Part shown: positions 8,756 to 18,845 of the stretch, piece after piece
How the letters are laid out: each line of letters begins with the position of its first letter
Position numbering within the stretch: position 1 is the stretch's first letter
Source of the DNA: Pseudarthrobacter sp. Fe7
GTDB lineage: Bacteria > Actinomycetota > Actinomycetes > Actinomycetales > Micrococcaceae
Direction: 5' to 3'
Length of the DNA: 64,000 nt
Assembly: GCA_024372495.1 (NCBI GenBank)
Contig: CP099977.1
Coordinates: 3,162,001 to 3,226,000 of the forward strand
Made by a program: the position numbers and the translations under genes
The notes under the pieces: model-generated
The model's input: only the letters and a program-made list of their open reading frames with translations
Databases searched by the model: none
Told to the model about the DNA's origin: nothing

Positions 8756-9847
8756 CTAGATGACAAGCAAGTCGTTCTCGTTCGCGATGGCGAGGCGGGA
8801 GGCTGCTGGAGGACCAGCAACCCCGGCCCCCTGCTGCGCGGCCGAGGCAGGAGGGTGCTTCACGGTGGAGCCGGGAGTGGGTCCGAGAAGACCGCTCAGC
8901 CATAACTCACTGAGCAGCATTACGCCTTCGTAGCATCCCTCGGCGTAGGAAGCCGGGAGGGGAGCCGAGGCGCCAAACCGCTTGAGGTAGACGGCCAGCA
9001 AGTTTTGGTGCCTCTCATCTTCCTGCTGGATGAACGATGGCATGGCCGCATAGAGCAGTCCGGAGGAGTCTCCGCCGGCGGAAAGAAGAGAATTTTCATC
9101 CAGCGCTGTGGAAAGGCGTATGAAGCGTTGGTCGGCGCCCGTCTCTGCGGCCACGCTCTGAAACGTGATACCGTCCCGGCCTACCAGTGACAGCAGGATC
9201 GCTTCGGCGCGGCTTGCCCGTGCTTCATCAAGCAATCGCTCTGCGTCAACGGATCCCAACGAAACCAGCCGGTCCATGACGACGTTTTGTCCAAGCCCGC
9301 GAAGAAGTTGTCCTGCTGTGCGGTGGACCTGCCGAGGCCAGATGTAATCGTTTCCTATCAAAGCCCATCGTTGCACCCGGTGGTGAGCAACGATCCATTC
9401 CAAGGGGCGCTGCAGCTGCAGCCGCGGTCCTGAACCGGTGAAAATGGTGCCTGGGACTCCGGCGTCGCGTTCATGGGGCGGGGTGAAAATGTAGGGCAGG
9501 CGGTCAGCGACGACATCAGAGACCGCTGCCCGAACATCGGAGGTGTGGGCCCCGACCAAGCCCCGCACCAGCCCGGCGTTGACCAGTTGCCGCGTTACCA
9601 GGGCGGCCTCGGCCGCCCCACGGCCTGCATCGATAACGACCAGGGCGATGGGGACACCAGTCCGCTCGGCTGTATGCTCGGCGGCGAGCAGGGCGCAGTT
9701 CAAAATGGAAGGGCCCGAGATCCCCATCACCCCCGATAAGGGGGCCAGCAGGCCGATGCTGAAATGGTCGGATGTTGGGCCCTGCAGCAAAAGGTCGCCT
9801 GGAAGTATTAGGCTAACTGCGGAGGTCACCAGATGATCTTGCCGCAT
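8756..9847 (-). CDS. AmiC-like periplasmic-binding-fold amide/urea sensor
   Basis: A 363-residue protein related to AmiC and to branched-chain-amino-acid or urea ABC-transporter binding proteins. Segments include FSIGLLAPLSGVMGISGPS, VVIDAGRGAAEAA, VRGLVGAHTSDVRAAVSD, YIFTPPHERD and ALIGNDYIWPR. The beginning lacks a clear lipoprotein signal and the binding fold starts soon after, which suggests a cytoplasmic sensor as in Pseudomonas AmiC rather than a transporter component. No antiterminator partner (AmiR, ANTAR) is nearby; a MarR gene lies divergently 31 bp away. It would detect the amide and control the permease and amidase. Confidence 0.75.
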   Translation of the reverse strand: MRQDHLVTSAVSLILPGDLLLQGPTSDHFSIGLLAPLSGVMGISGPSILNCALLAAEHTAERTGVPIALVVIDAGRGAAEAALVTRQLVNAGLVRGLVGAHTSDVRAAVSDVVADRLPYIFTPPHERDAGVPGTIFTGSGPRLQLQRPLEWIVAHHRVQRWALIGNDYIWPRQVHRTAGQLLRGLGQNVVMDRLVSLGSVDAERLLDEARASRAEAILLSLVGRDGITFQSVAAETGADQRFIRLSTALDENSLLSAGGDSSGLLYAAMPSFIQQEDERHQNLLAVYLKRFGASAPLPASYAEGCYEGVMLLSELWLSGLLGPTPGSTVKHPPASAAQQGAGVAGPPAASRLAIANENDLLVI

Positions 9848-9878
9848 CCGCGCCCAAAGAGGCGATCAGGGAGGAATC

Positions 9879-10361
9879 ATGGCCGCCATCCGAGGCGATG
9901 ACGGAAACGACGCGTCGCTATCCCGGGTCATTACGGCACTGGCTGTTCTGGACAAAGGCCTCCTGGACGGTTTGTCACTTGCTCTCAGCGAAGCCGATAT
10001 TAGCGTGGAGCAATGGCGCATCCTGGACCTGGTTGCGCAGCTGGGGGCGCCGACCATGGGAGAGCTCGCCGCCGCCTCCGGCTTGCCCAACGCGTCCCTC
10101 AGCAGAGCCGTGAACGCCCTTGAAGATTCGGCCGCGGTGTTCCGGCTTCCGAGCCCTGAAGACCGCCGACGCATAACAGTCCGGGTCTCCGACCATGGCG
10201 CCGAACGCCTCGACCGGATGACAAGCATCGTAAAAGCCTGGGAGACAACAACGGCGGACCGGCTGGGCCAGGATGCCGTCACCGCCCTGACGTCCGCCGT
10301 CCAGCTAGTTGGCCAACGCCTCAATCAAGAAGGAAAACAACCTGCTCAACCAGCGAGATAG
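9879..10361 (+). CDS. MarR-family transcriptional regulator
   Basis: A 160-residue winged-helix repressor. The core reads SVEQWRILDLVAQLGAPTMG, then the recognition helix region (ASGLPNASLSRAVNALEDSA) and the wing (SPEDRRRITVRVSDHGAERL). The ATG follows GGGAGGAATC. It is divergent from the AmiC-like gene with only 31 bp between starts, so one operator could control both and hence amide use. The 240 bp after it hold no supported gene. Confidence 0.85.
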   Translation: MAAIRGDDGNDASLSRVITALAVLDKGLLDGLSLALSEADISVEQWRILDLVAQLGAPTMGELAAASGLPNASLSRAVNALEDSAAVFRLPSPEDRRRITVRVSDHGAERLDRMTSIVKAWETTTADRLGQDAVTALTSAVQLVGQRLNQEGKQPAQPAR

Positions 10362-10598
10362 GCCGATGGGCCGGCGGTACGTGTGCGACAGAAACACCTC
10401 TGCGCATCGACTCTGGCGCAGTCAAGCGTCAGCATCCCAGAAGCCTCATCGAACAGGCGTAAGGAGCAGCGCGCCGTACGCGACGTTCATTGTTGAGGTC
10501 GATGGCGGCCGGCCGTCGCACTTCAACTTTCAGATCGATGACCCGCGCCGCCGAGCCCGAGGCGGTGCGCTGCCCATGGTTGAAACTAGGATGTTCCA

Positions 10599-11763
10599 GT
10601 GAATTCTTTGGCGCAGGGCGTGCGGGCGACGGACTTGAAGCGCACGAATGAACGGGTCGTTCTAGACGATGTTCGCGTTTACGGACCCACGACCGCGCCG
10701 GAGATCGCGAAGAGGACGGGCCTTTCTAAACCAACCGTTGGATCTGCACTGCGGACTCTCCAGGGAGCCGGTTTTGTGTGCGAACAGGGCTTCAAGGCGG
10801 GCCGGTCCGGTCAGGCTCCATTGCTTTGGTCGATTGACGAGCGTGCGGGCTTGGTCCTGTCCATCGACGTAGGGACGCAGTGGGTGCGGCTTGGGCTTCG
10901 CAATCTGAACGGGGAACCCCGCGGTACCTTCCGTGCGCGGTCGGAATCCGGGTCCGCCGATGACATGCTCCATGCGTTGCGGGATGCTTTGAGTGGACTG
11001 CTGGCCCAGGCGTCCGTGGCGAGGGAAGCCGTCGCGTACGCCGTCATGGGCAGCCCCGGCGTCGTTGACCCTGTTTCGGGCCGTCTTCAGCATGCCTCCA
11101 ACCTTCCCGGCTGGGACGACAAGGCGACCTTGACCGCCCTGCAGGACTTGTTTGGGCCGAACTTCCTCATCATGAAGGACGTGTATCTGGCTGCGCTCGG
11201 GGAAGCTGAAGCCAGGAACGCGGATGGGGCCAAGGACTTCGTTTTGTTGTCGGTGGGCAGAGGCGTAGGTGCCGCAGTTGTCCGCGATGGCCAGCCGCTG
11301 TCCGGTGCGAATGGTCTGGCAGGGGAAATTGCCTTTCTGCCTTTGGGTGTAGACCCGTTTAGCCCCAATGCCCCTTCCCTTCGCGGTTCTCTCGAAGAAG
11401 CAGCATCGGCCGACGCCATGCTCTCCTATGGGGAATTTGATGGGGTGGCCGAACTGGTCCGCGCTGCACGGGAAGGGCACCCGAGGGCAACTGAGGCGCT
11501 GGCAAGAGAGTCGCGGCTCGTGGCTTACGCGCTCAGTCCGCTCATCCTTGTCGCTGATCCGCCGCTGGTTGTCCTCACCGGCAGCGTGGGTCTGCACGGC
11601 GGTCCGGAATTTGCCCAGTCAGTGCAGCACGACCTAGCGGAGCCTGCTCCCGGTCCGGATTCCTCCGGTGGAAATCAGTGCAGCAGGGGAACTCGCGACG
11701 CTTCGTGGAGCAGAGACCAAGGGCATCGAACTGGCTTGGGACATGATGATGACGGGCCTCTGA
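10599..11763 (+). CDS. ROK-family transcriptional regulator (C-terminal frame change)
   Basis: A NagC/Mlc-type repressor of about 388 residues. The N-terminal winged helix (TTAPEIAKRTGLSKPTVGSA) is followed by an ROK fold with LSIDVGTQWVRLGLRNLNG, AVMGSPGVVDPVSG, the LSVGRGVGAAVVRDG loop and GANGLAGEIAFLPLG. Near 11645-11660 the frame shifts. The conserved end (PPVEISAAGELATLRGAETK, then a stop at 11763) is in the new frame, so the gene is full length if this is an error. The GTG start at 10599 is the first sensible one. It heads a permease, ROK kinase and nagB locus, so an amino sugar or its phosphate is the likely effector. Confidence 0.85.
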
Positions 11764-11898
11764 TCGGACTCCCCCAGACATCCTGGCAGTGGCCTTGACC
11801 CTGATCGGAAAACTGTTTTACGATTGAGCGATCTTGCACGGCTCCCGCGCATGTTTCACATCTGATTTCGGGATCAGCCCTCTTCCAAAGGATTCACA

Positions 11899-13347
11899 AT
11901 GGCGTCCATTCCTGCCCGCGCACCCCAGTTGCGCCGCCGCATTGGCTCGTTTCAGGCCACCGCGCTCAACATGTCCCAAATGGTCGGCATCGGCCCCTTC
12001 ATAACCATCCCCGCAATGATCGTTGCCTTCGGCGGACCCCAGGCCGTCGTCGGCTGGATCGCCGGCGCAGTTCTTGCACTGGCCGATGGTCTCATCTGGG
12101 CTGAACTGGGTGCCGCGATGCCGGGATCTGGAGGTACTTACGTTTACCTGCGGGAAGCTTTCAAGTACCGGACCGGACGCCTCATGCCCTTCCTGTTCGT
12201 CTGGTCCGCCGTGCTCTTCATCCCTTTGGTCATGTCGACAGGTGTCATCGGCTTCGTACAGTACCTGGGATACCTGGTCCCGGGGATGGATGGCATGGCC
12301 GGCACCTTCATCGGCCTTGGCCTGATTGTGGTCATCACCGTCGTGCTGTGGCGCCGCATTGAATCGCTCGGCAAGCTGACCGTCGTCCTGTGGGCCATCA
12401 TGGTCTTCACCGTCCTGACAGTGATCGTCGCCTGCATGACCCACTTCAACGCCGCCCAGGTGATGGACTACCCCGCTGGCGCCTTCGACATCACCTCCGG
12501 CGGCTTCTGGGTCGCCTTCGTCGCCGGGCTGACCATCGGCATCTATGACTACCTCGGCTACAACACCTCCGCCTACATGGGTGCCGAAGTGAAGAATGCC
12601 GGCAAGACCATCCCCCGCTCAGTCGTGTTCTCCGTACTCGGCATCATGGTGATCTACCTGTTCATGCAGATCGGCGTCCTGGGCGTGGTCAAGTGGCAGG
12701 AAATGCTCGACACCGACTCCCTGGCGTACCAGTCGCTCGTCTCCCTCGTCCTCCAGCGCACCTGGGGCCCCGACATTGCCAACATCGTCACAGTACTCAT
12801 CCTGATCACCGCTTTCGCCTCCCTGATGGTGGGTCTTCTGGCCGGGTCGCGGGTCCCCTATGACGCCGCCCGCGACGGCGTGTTCTTCAAGTCCTTCGCG
12901 AAGCTTCACCCGACGAAAGAGTTCCCCGTCGCCGGGCTGCTCGCCATGGGCGTCATGACCGCTGCAGGCTTCCTCATCGGCCGGGCAACCAATATCGCCG
13001 CGCTCATCCAGCTCCTGACCGCCGTCATGGTCCTCGTCCAGGCACTCGGGCAGGTGGCCGCAGTGGTCGTGCTTCGACGCCGCAAAGACATGGTCCGCCC
13101 GTACAAAATGTGGCTATACCCCGCGCCGCTGATCATCGCGGGTCTGGGCTGGGTGGTCATCTACTTCTACTCCGACATCAACGCCCCGGACCTGCACCCT
13201 GTCGAACTCTCACTGGCCTGGGTCGCAGCCGGCGCCATCAGTTTCTTCATCTGGGCCAAGCGCGAAAAGACGTGGCCGTTCGGCCCGCTGCCGGTGGACA
13301 AGAACGAAGTCGACGAGGAAATCAGCGTCACCGAGGTCAACGCGTGA
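11899..13347 (+). CDS. APC-superfamily permease of amino-sugar locus
   Basis: A 482-residue membrane protein with about twelve helices. TM1 reads FQATALNMSQMVGIGPFITI, and GAAMPGSGGTYVYLREAF is the typical APC TM2/TM3 region. The gene is intact. It lies between an ROK regulator and an ROK kinase, and its stop overlaps the kinase start (GTGA). The setting suggests import of an amino sugar or glycosylated amine, unusual for this family, whose known substrates are amino acids and amines. Confidence 0.85.
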   Translation: MASIPARAPQLRRRIGSFQATALNMSQMVGIGPFITIPAMIVAFGGPQAVVGWIAGAVLALADGLIWAELGAAMPGSGGTYVYLREAFKYRTGRLMPFLFVWSAVLFIPLVMSTGVIGFVQYLGYLVPGMDGMAGTFIGLGLIVVITVVLWRRIESLGKLTVVLWAIMVFTVLTVIVACMTHFNAAQVMDYPAGAFDITSGGFWVAFVAGLTIGIYDYLGYNTSAYMGAEVKNAGKTIPRSVVFSVLGIMVIYLFMQIGVLGVVKWQEMLDTDSLAYQSLVSLVLQRTWGPDIANIVTVLILITAFASLMVGLLAGSRVPYDAARDGVFFKSFAKLHPTKEFPVAGLLAMGVMTAAGFLIGRATNIAALIQLLTAVMVLVQALGQVAAVVVLRRRKDMVRPYKMWLYPAPLIIAGLGWVVIYFYSDINAPDLHPVELSLAWVAAGAISFFIWAKREKTWPFGPLPVDKNEVDEEISVTEVNA

Positions 13348-14376
13348 GTCATTCAGCACCCGACCTGTTGGCTGTCGGGATCGACGTCGGTGGAACAAAG
13401 CTCAAGGTCTGCGCAGCAACCCTGGACGGCCGCATCTTGGCCATCTCCGAAGCCCGCGGGCCCGCCGGCCGCCACACTCAACAGGTACTCGAGGACGTCC
13501 AGGCATGTGTCACCTCGGCGCTCCAGACTTCGGCCGCCGTACTCGGCCGCGAAGTGACCACAGGCGCAGTCGGACTGGTCACCCCCGGCGTGATCGGTGA
13601 GAACGGTATCGCCCTCACCCCGAACAACCCCGGCATGGAAACATCCCTGCCAGCCGATACCATCGCCGCCCTGCTCGACGTCCAAAGTGTCGCCTGGGCC
13701 AACGACGTCAAAGCGGCCGCCCTGGCCGATTACCAGTGGGGCGAGCCCAAGGCGCCCGCTGCGGCCTCTACATCAACCTCGGCACAGGGCTCTCTGCCGG
13801 TGCTGTTATCGACGGAAAGCCATTGATGGGAGCCAACGGGGCAGCCCTTGAAATTGGCTATATGCTCCCGGTGTCCACTACCCAGAACCGCGGACACGGG
13901 AGCGGCAGCGCGCCACTGGAGGACGCTGTATCCGGACGGGCACTGGGAGACCGCGCGCTTGCTTCGACGGGCATGCCGGTGTCGGCTTCGGAGGTACTTC
14001 ATGCCTGGGCCGAGGACCCGGCGTCCGGAACGGCGTTGTCGGAATTGGGGGCCGAATTCGTCAACGAGCTCATCCACGCTGCCTCCAACCTGGCCATCAC
14101 CCTTAACCGGACATCGTCTCGATCGGCGGCGGCGTTACCGCAGCCGCGGACGTCTTCATGCCGCGGCTGCGGGAAGCTCTCGACGAATTCGTGCCGTACC
14201 CTCCGGCCGTCATGGTTTCCCCGATGGCAGGGGACTTGTCCATGCTCGGCGCGCTGCTGATCGCCTACCAGAGCCGTCAGGACCCGGTTCCACCCCTGCT
14301 TCTGCCGCTGCCCGCCGTCATACACCGGCCGGACGAGGCACTCCGCATGTCCGAACCATCCCACGCGGGAGCATAA
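13344..14376 (+). CDS. ROK-family sugar kinase (two frame changes)
   Basis: This is an ATP-dependent sugar kinase of about 344 residues. The N-terminal phosphate-binding loop is VGIDVGGTKLKVCAATLDG, then GAVGLVTPGVIGENG, WANDVKAAALADYQWG, and after a frame change near 13745 YINLGTGLSAGAVIDGKPLM with GANGAALEIGYM. A second change near 14108 leads into DIVSIGGGVTAAADVFMPRL and the C-terminus. The usual ROK zinc motif (CxCGxxGCxE) is not evident. All domain parts are present in order, so the breaks may be sequence errors. It overlaps the permease stop and precedes nagB by 6 bp. It probably phosphorylates glucosamine or a related amino sugar. Confidence 0.75.
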
Positions 14377-14382
14377 ACACTG

Positions 14383-15111
14383 ATGGAAATCATTGTCACC
14401 GAGACACTGGACAGCCTGGGGGCTGCAGCTGCTGACCTCGTGCTCGCGCAAGTGCGGACCAAGCCGTCCACCGTCCTGGGTGTCGCAACCGGGTCCTCCC
14501 CGTTGCCGGTGTACGAACACCTAGCTCTCGCCGGAGCTGACTTCAGTGCCGTGACATGCTTTGCCCTAGACGAGTACGTGGGCCTTCCGGCAGAGCACGA
14601 ACAAAGCTACGCCAATATCGTCCGCCACAGGGTTGCCGAGCCCTTGGGCATCACGCCCGAAAACACACACGTCCCGCGTGCAAGCGAGGACAACAGTCTC
14701 GACGGCGGCGACTACGAGGATCTCATCAGGCTCGCGGGAGGAATCGACCTCCAGGTCCTGGGCATCGGACGCAACGGCCATCTCGCCTTCAACGAACCGG
14801 GTTCAACGTTCGACTCCCGCACCCGCGTCATCCCGCTCACCCTGGACAGCCGAAAGGCGAACGCCCGGTTCTTCTCCTCGCTCGACAACGTCCCGACCCA
14901 TGCCATAACGCAGGGCCTCGGAACCATTATGGAAGCGCGCCATCTCCTAGTAGTCGTGAGTGGCATTGCCAAAGCAACTGCCGTACGCAGCGCGGTGGAC
15001 GGACCCGTCATTGAAGAGGTCCCCGCATCCATCCTCCAAACGCACCCCAATGTGACAATGGTCTTAGACGAAGCTGCGGCAAGCCTTCTGAGCAGCACCC
15101 ACGCACGGTAG
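14383..15111 (+). CDS. nagB: Glucosamine-6-phosphate deaminase
   Basis: This enzyme converts glucosamine 6-phosphate to fructose 6-phosphate and ammonia, feeding amino sugars into glycolysis. The 242-residue protein shows the NagB landmarks: VLGVATGSSPLPVYEHL, FALDEYVGL with the catalytic Asp, ENTHVPR, LQVLGIGRNGHLAFNEPGS with the active-site His region, and TRVIPLTLDSRKANARFF. It is intact, starts 6 bp after the kinase, and ends the ROK regulator, permease, kinase and deaminase operon. The kinase plus NagB would turn an imported amine sugar into F6P. Confidence 0.92.
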   Translation: MEIIVTETLDSLGAAAADLVLAQVRTKPSTVLGVATGSSPLPVYEHLALAGADFSAVTCFALDEYVGLPAEHEQSYANIVRHRVAEPLGITPENTHVPRASEDNSLDGGDYEDLIRLAGGIDLQVLGIGRNGHLAFNEPGSTFDSRTRVIPLTLDSRKANARFFSSLDNVPTHAITQGLGTIMEARHLLVVVSGIAKATAVRSAVDGPVIEEVPASILQTHPNVTMVLDEAAASLLSSTHAR

Positions 15112-15273
15112 TACGGAGCTAGTAGTGTCTTGGGTGCAAGGCCACCTACCGGGCGATGCGATGCAGCCGTCAGTAAAGGCAGCCCTCTCTTGCCTTAGAG
15201 TAAAAGCCCTCGGGCCGGGCACTCAGGGTAAGACCAATTCTGCGGACGCCGCTGTTTGGTTCCCCAGTTGACG

Positions 15274-15548
15274 TACACCCAAACCTGATGTCGAGGCGGC
15301 CTGACTTGGGCGGATTCGGCGTGCCGGCCGGCACGGCGGCGGGCTTGTTTTTGAACGCCTGCATGGTCGCAGGAGGAGTCATCGCCAGCAGTTGTCCCAG
15401 GGGAACCTCATCAGGTCCAGATGTGGGTTATTTCGTCGATTTAGGAGCCGTCGCACCCCGGTATCCAGTCCATCCCACTGTCAGTATGAGAACTGAGAAC
15501 CACTGAGTGCACTGTACATAAACGGGAATTTGCTTTCATCCTGACGCC
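15274..15548 (+). repeat. Repeat module copy B (gene-less cassette)
   Basis: A 275-bp copy of the module. The left end is TACACCCAAACCTGATGTCG; the right end is GGGAATTTGCTTTCATCCTGACGCC. It is the most diverged copy in the middle but keeps both ends and the length. Only about 100 bp separate it from a right-end motif at 15652, so it looks like the same cassette without cargo. Confidence 0.65.
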
Positions 15549-15651
15549 AACGCAGATCTTCGCCTCGGTTTTCGCCCACCAAATTAGAACGCGCGGCCGG
15601 CCGCGACAAGGTTCCACGCTCCGCCCGTCTCCCCGTCCAACGCGATGGCTG

Positions 15652-15680
15652 TCTGACGGAATCGCTGTTATCGGCCCTTT
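15652..15680 (+). repeat. Cassette right-end motif B
   Basis: TCTGACGGAATCGCTGTTATCGG followed by CCCTTTT matches the right ends at 24849 and 53181. The 15681-15862 stretch holds no gene. Confidence 0.55.
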
Positions 15681-15862
15681 TGTTAGGCAAGATCACCACG
15701 GCCCTCGACCTAAAGGGCGCGAATCTCCCCGGTCCTGAATAGACCGCTGATGAGGCTCTCCTTCACGGCGAGGCTCGTCGGCGGCCTGCCCGATCGTCAG
15801 GAAGCGCGGCTTCGGTTCATCGCTCTCCCGGTCATCCTATGTGCAGCGCTGCCCGCGGGATC

Positions 15863-16255
15863 TCACTCGCTCTGGCGGCGGCGGGCCCAGATGACCTCGG
15901 CGACTCCGGCCAGGGCCAGCGGGAACGATACGACGGCCGCCAGGTGGCGCAGCAGATTGCAAGGGTCATCCAGGGTTGCCCAGCCGACGAGGGTCCCTGG
16001 CAGCCCAACGCAGATGGATACCCACGCAGGGCTGCCCCTGAGGTGTGACCAGACGGCGGCCGCGAGGGACATCCCGCACCCGGCGAAGATGTAGCGGCTG
16101 CCGATCCATGACTCTTCCTGCCCGGCCGGGGACGGCAGCCAGATCTGCCACCCGGCCACCACGATGCCGTAGGCGATCAGGGCCATGGAGGCGAGGACAA
16201 GCAGGATCCAGGCAAAAGTCCCGATCCATCGGCGAGCCGCTTCTGATGCTGCCAT
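15863..16255 (-). CDS. Small integral membrane protein, unknown
   Basis: A 130-residue protein with four predicted membrane helices (about residues 11-33, 49-65, 73-93 and 102-121), spaced by short loops. The ATG at 16253-16255 lies downstream of GGAGGGCGACAGTGGTG. No family is recognised. Composition and helix spacing support a real gene. Confidence 0.55.
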   Translation of the reverse strand: MAASEAARRWIGTFAWILLVLASMALIAYGIVVAGWQIWLPSPAGQEESWIGSRYIFAGCGMSLAAAVWSHLRGSPAWVSICVGLPGTLVGWATLDDPCNLLRHLAAVVSFPLALAGVAEVIWARRRQSE

Positions 16256-16350
16256 CACCACTGTCGCCCTCCGGATGGACGCCTGATGTAGTTCTTCTGC
16301 ATGCCTACTGTTGTTCCACTGCTCCGGAGCGGCGTTGCTCCTGACCGGTG

Positions 16351-16557
16351 CTACTCCAGGCTTTCGAACACCATGGTGGCCTGGATACGGTCGCCGCCAC
16401 CAAGTCCCTTGCTCCCACTGCTGGCAGTGGTAATCGTATGGAGCCGGTAGCCCTTGGCTGCCTGAGCGTTGATTGTCTTCTCCAGTTCGGTCAAATTACC
16501 CGAGCCCGTTCCCCATAGCTTCTCTTTGAGAATTACCTGCAGGACGACGTAATGCAT
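16351..16557 (-). CDS. DUF4177-type small protein
   Basis: A 68-residue soluble protein with the DUF4177 pattern. It starts HYVVLQVILKEK, followed by LTELEKTINAQAAKGYRLHT and ends with a beta strand (RIQATMVFESLE). AGGAGG lies 10 bp before the ATG. The function of the family is unknown; it folds as a small alpha/beta sandwich. Confidence 0.7.
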   Translation of the reverse strand: MHYVVLQVILKEKLWGTGSGNLTELEKTINAQAAKGYRLHTITTASSGSKGLGGGDRIQATMVFESLE

Positions 16558-16684
16558 GAAACAGGTTCCTCCTCTAACTGGCCACTTGCCGGCAATGCTA
16601 CTGGATGGCCGCTGGGCCTCGTCTAAAGTTGCTGCTATCAGGGCAATAAGGGGGATATTCTGGAGACTTTCATTGCTGCGGCTG

Positions 16685-17050
16685 TCATCCTGGCCGGCCG
16701 CTGACTACATAAGGGCGGAACGGATCTCGTCCAGGCTCGTCGTCCGTTGTCCGCTTTGGAAGCGCCCAGTGGATGCCCGTCCGGATGTGGTCAAGATCGA
16801 GACGCTCTGTCCCCAGCTCTTCGGCACGAGCGTTGTAACCGTCCAGGTATCCCTCGACCACAGCCCTTACCGCGTCCGATCCTTGCTCCTGGTGTGCCAG
16901 GAGCACCAGAACGCCGGCGGCCTCCCGAGGATGTTGCCGGGGGTTGGCATCACCAATAACGGCTGCGCCGCAGTGCAGAGCCTTGGACTGGTCTGCTGCA
17001 ATCCGCCCCATTTTCCCGGCCTGATCAATTGCATCCTCGAGCGAATTCAC
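16685..17050 (-). CDS. Hypothetical helical protein
   Basis: About 121 residues, beginning VNSLEDAIDQAGKMGRIAAD from a GTG preceded by AAAAGGAACC. It contains a helical stretch with AVRAVVEGYLDGYNARAEEL. No membrane segment and no recognised family. An upstream extension to 17197 is open but lacks a ribosome site. Confidence 0.4.
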   Translation of the reverse strand: MNSLEDAIDQAGKMGRIAADQSKALHCGAAVIGDANPRQHPREAAGVLVLLAHQEQGSDAVRAVVEGYLDGYNARAEELGTERLDLDHIRTGIHWALPKRTTDDEPGRDPFRPYVVSGRPG

Positions 17051-17221
17051 TGCTGGTTCCTTTTCATTTGATCCTTCGTCAATTGAACCACCGAATTCCC
17101 GGCAAAATTCATCACCGCTCTTTTGCACCACACGTCGGGAGCGTAGGGTGGGAGCCATCTTTACCGTCCCAGGCAGCGTGGAAGGTATACGAGACACTGA
17201 AAGGGCTATCTGGGGGGCCTA

Positions 17222-17473
17222 ATGGAGGCTAAGAATTCGCTGCCGGGGATAAATCCAGACACACCAAGCGCAGCTGCCGAGGTCATGGCTTTGAGCACCC
17301 AGGCACTCACCAGCCTTGGGTGCCTGGTGCAGCTCAAGGAAGCCGACCTTGCGCGGGCCGGCGAATCCGGACGATCCGACGTTGCTGATCTTGTCGACCA
17401 GGTACTGGAGCGGATCCGGTGCCACCTCGAAGCAAGTATCAGGTGCACCCGCCGGAGCAGGGAGACTGGATAG
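17222..17473 (+). CDS. Small hypothetical helical protein
   Basis: An 83-residue helical protein (ALTSLGCLVQLKEADLARAG, then a leucine/valine-rich helix) starting at an ATG with a G-rich upstream stretch. No family recognised; support is only composition and a plausible start. Confidence 0.35.
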   Translation: MEAKNSLPGINPDTPSAAAEVMALSTQALTSLGCLVQLKEADLARAGESGRSDVADLVDQVLERIRCHLEASIRCTRRSRETG

Positions 17474-18524
17474 CGGGCGACCGAGGGGCCTGCTGCACTG
17501 CGGTCAATTGGAGTCCAGGCTCCATCAGATTGGGTCCGTTGTTCCCGTCGCTGTTGGCCTGATACTGACCACCCGTGGGACCAAGGCCGGCTCCGGCAGG
17601 GTATCCAGCAGATGCTGGATCTCGGCTTTATCCGACAGATCTGGAGACAGCCGCTCGGCGAACCGATCCCTCGGGATAATGACTGAGCTCATGTCATGCA
17701 CATGGCCGAGGGCGTCCCCGCGGTCTGCGTTAAGACCGTGTAGCTGAGCAGCCAGCGTTCGGGATCCAGTCCCGGTACTTGGGTCATTGGCTCGTCTGGG
17801 GCTACGTGACGGTGGCGGCTAGTAGCGCGGACGGGCGCATCGCGATAACCGTCACGACACCACAGCTGCCCAACCCGCTGAAGGACGAGTCCACAGGGAA
17901 CAAGCGTGAACTCCTGAGCGGCCAGGTCCAATCCACCTTAACGAGACCCTGTCCGGGTGTGCGCGCTGGCCAAATGAGAGAGTACCTAAGCCGTCACCCG
18001 ACTGGATGCCCGTGTGAGCAGTGGTCCTGCCTCGGCTGAATCTCGTGCCCCTGAATGCATGTGCGCTCGGGGGCAAGCGGCCGGTCATGCCCACTGACGA
18101 AAATGCTGCTGTAACCACGCTCGACGCCCTCGTCCTCACGCCTTAGCCACTCCGTCAGATGCAGCCCGTGATGCCCACCGGTCTTCTCAGGCTTTTTCGA
18201 TTCATGCGTCCGATGCCCGAAAGGATTCTTCGCCATGGCACTCGCGACCTTAAATAGCGTCTCTGTTCGTTGCAGAGAGGAAACGGTGACCCCATGATAG
18301 TAGCCGTTCAAGGTGGCGACAATCGGTGGTGCGGTTGACATAAATGAGGCCATCACCTTGCCTCATATCCTGCAGAGTGCACAGGCGGGGACTGCCGCGC
18401 CTCATCCATTCGAGCCCAGGTTGTGGCTGAATAGCAAGAGCCGCGGCTTCATTCAATCTTCGTCAGTGACGGTCATGGAAGCCCGCTGTGTTACCCGGCA
18501 GCCCGTGGCCACCGCCTGACAAAG
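17474..18524. other. Long stretch without a clear gene
   Basis: Both strands hold short frames only. The best is on the minus strand at 17994-18236 (MAKNPFGHRTHESKKPEKTG start, about 80 residues, charged and His-rich), with a poor ribosome site. This region may hold decayed genes. Confidence 0.3.
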
Positions 18525-18781
18525 TACACCCCAACATGACGTCACAACGGTCTGACCAGGGGAGATATTAGCTGTCAGAGGTGCTGCGAGCGGCCTCGGA
18601 CATCGGCTTGGGCACATGCGTCACAGCGCCACCATCGGGCGCGTCAGACCTCGCCGCTTGATTTTTCTCGTCAGGATTTCGCCGTCTTGGGCTGCCTCAC
18701 ATCTTTGTGAGTGTCCGAATGAGATCTGAGAGCATCATGAGTCATCGTCAACAAATCGAAACTTCCCTCTAGTCTGACGCC
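18525..18781 (+). repeat. Repeat module copy C
   Basis: A 257-bp copy with left end TACACCCCAACATGACGTCA and right end AAACTTCCCTCTAGTCTGACGCC, including the GATCTGAGAGCATCATGAGTC core. It lies just beyond the stop of a minus-strand gene (18846), unlike copies A, D and E, which precede a plus-strand gene. No right-end motif was found downstream. Confidence 0.7.
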
Positions 18782-18845
18782 AACTGCCGTCCCTCGGGCC
18801 GCCGTGAGTCGACGGATCTAGGGTGGACCGGAGAACTGTTCGACT

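Noticed and set aside
18525..18781. Repeat modules considered as integron attC sites
   Set aside because: The core GTTRRRY/RYYYAAC pairing is not present at the ends, the modules are much longer than usual, and cargo genes carry a module in front rather than one site behind.
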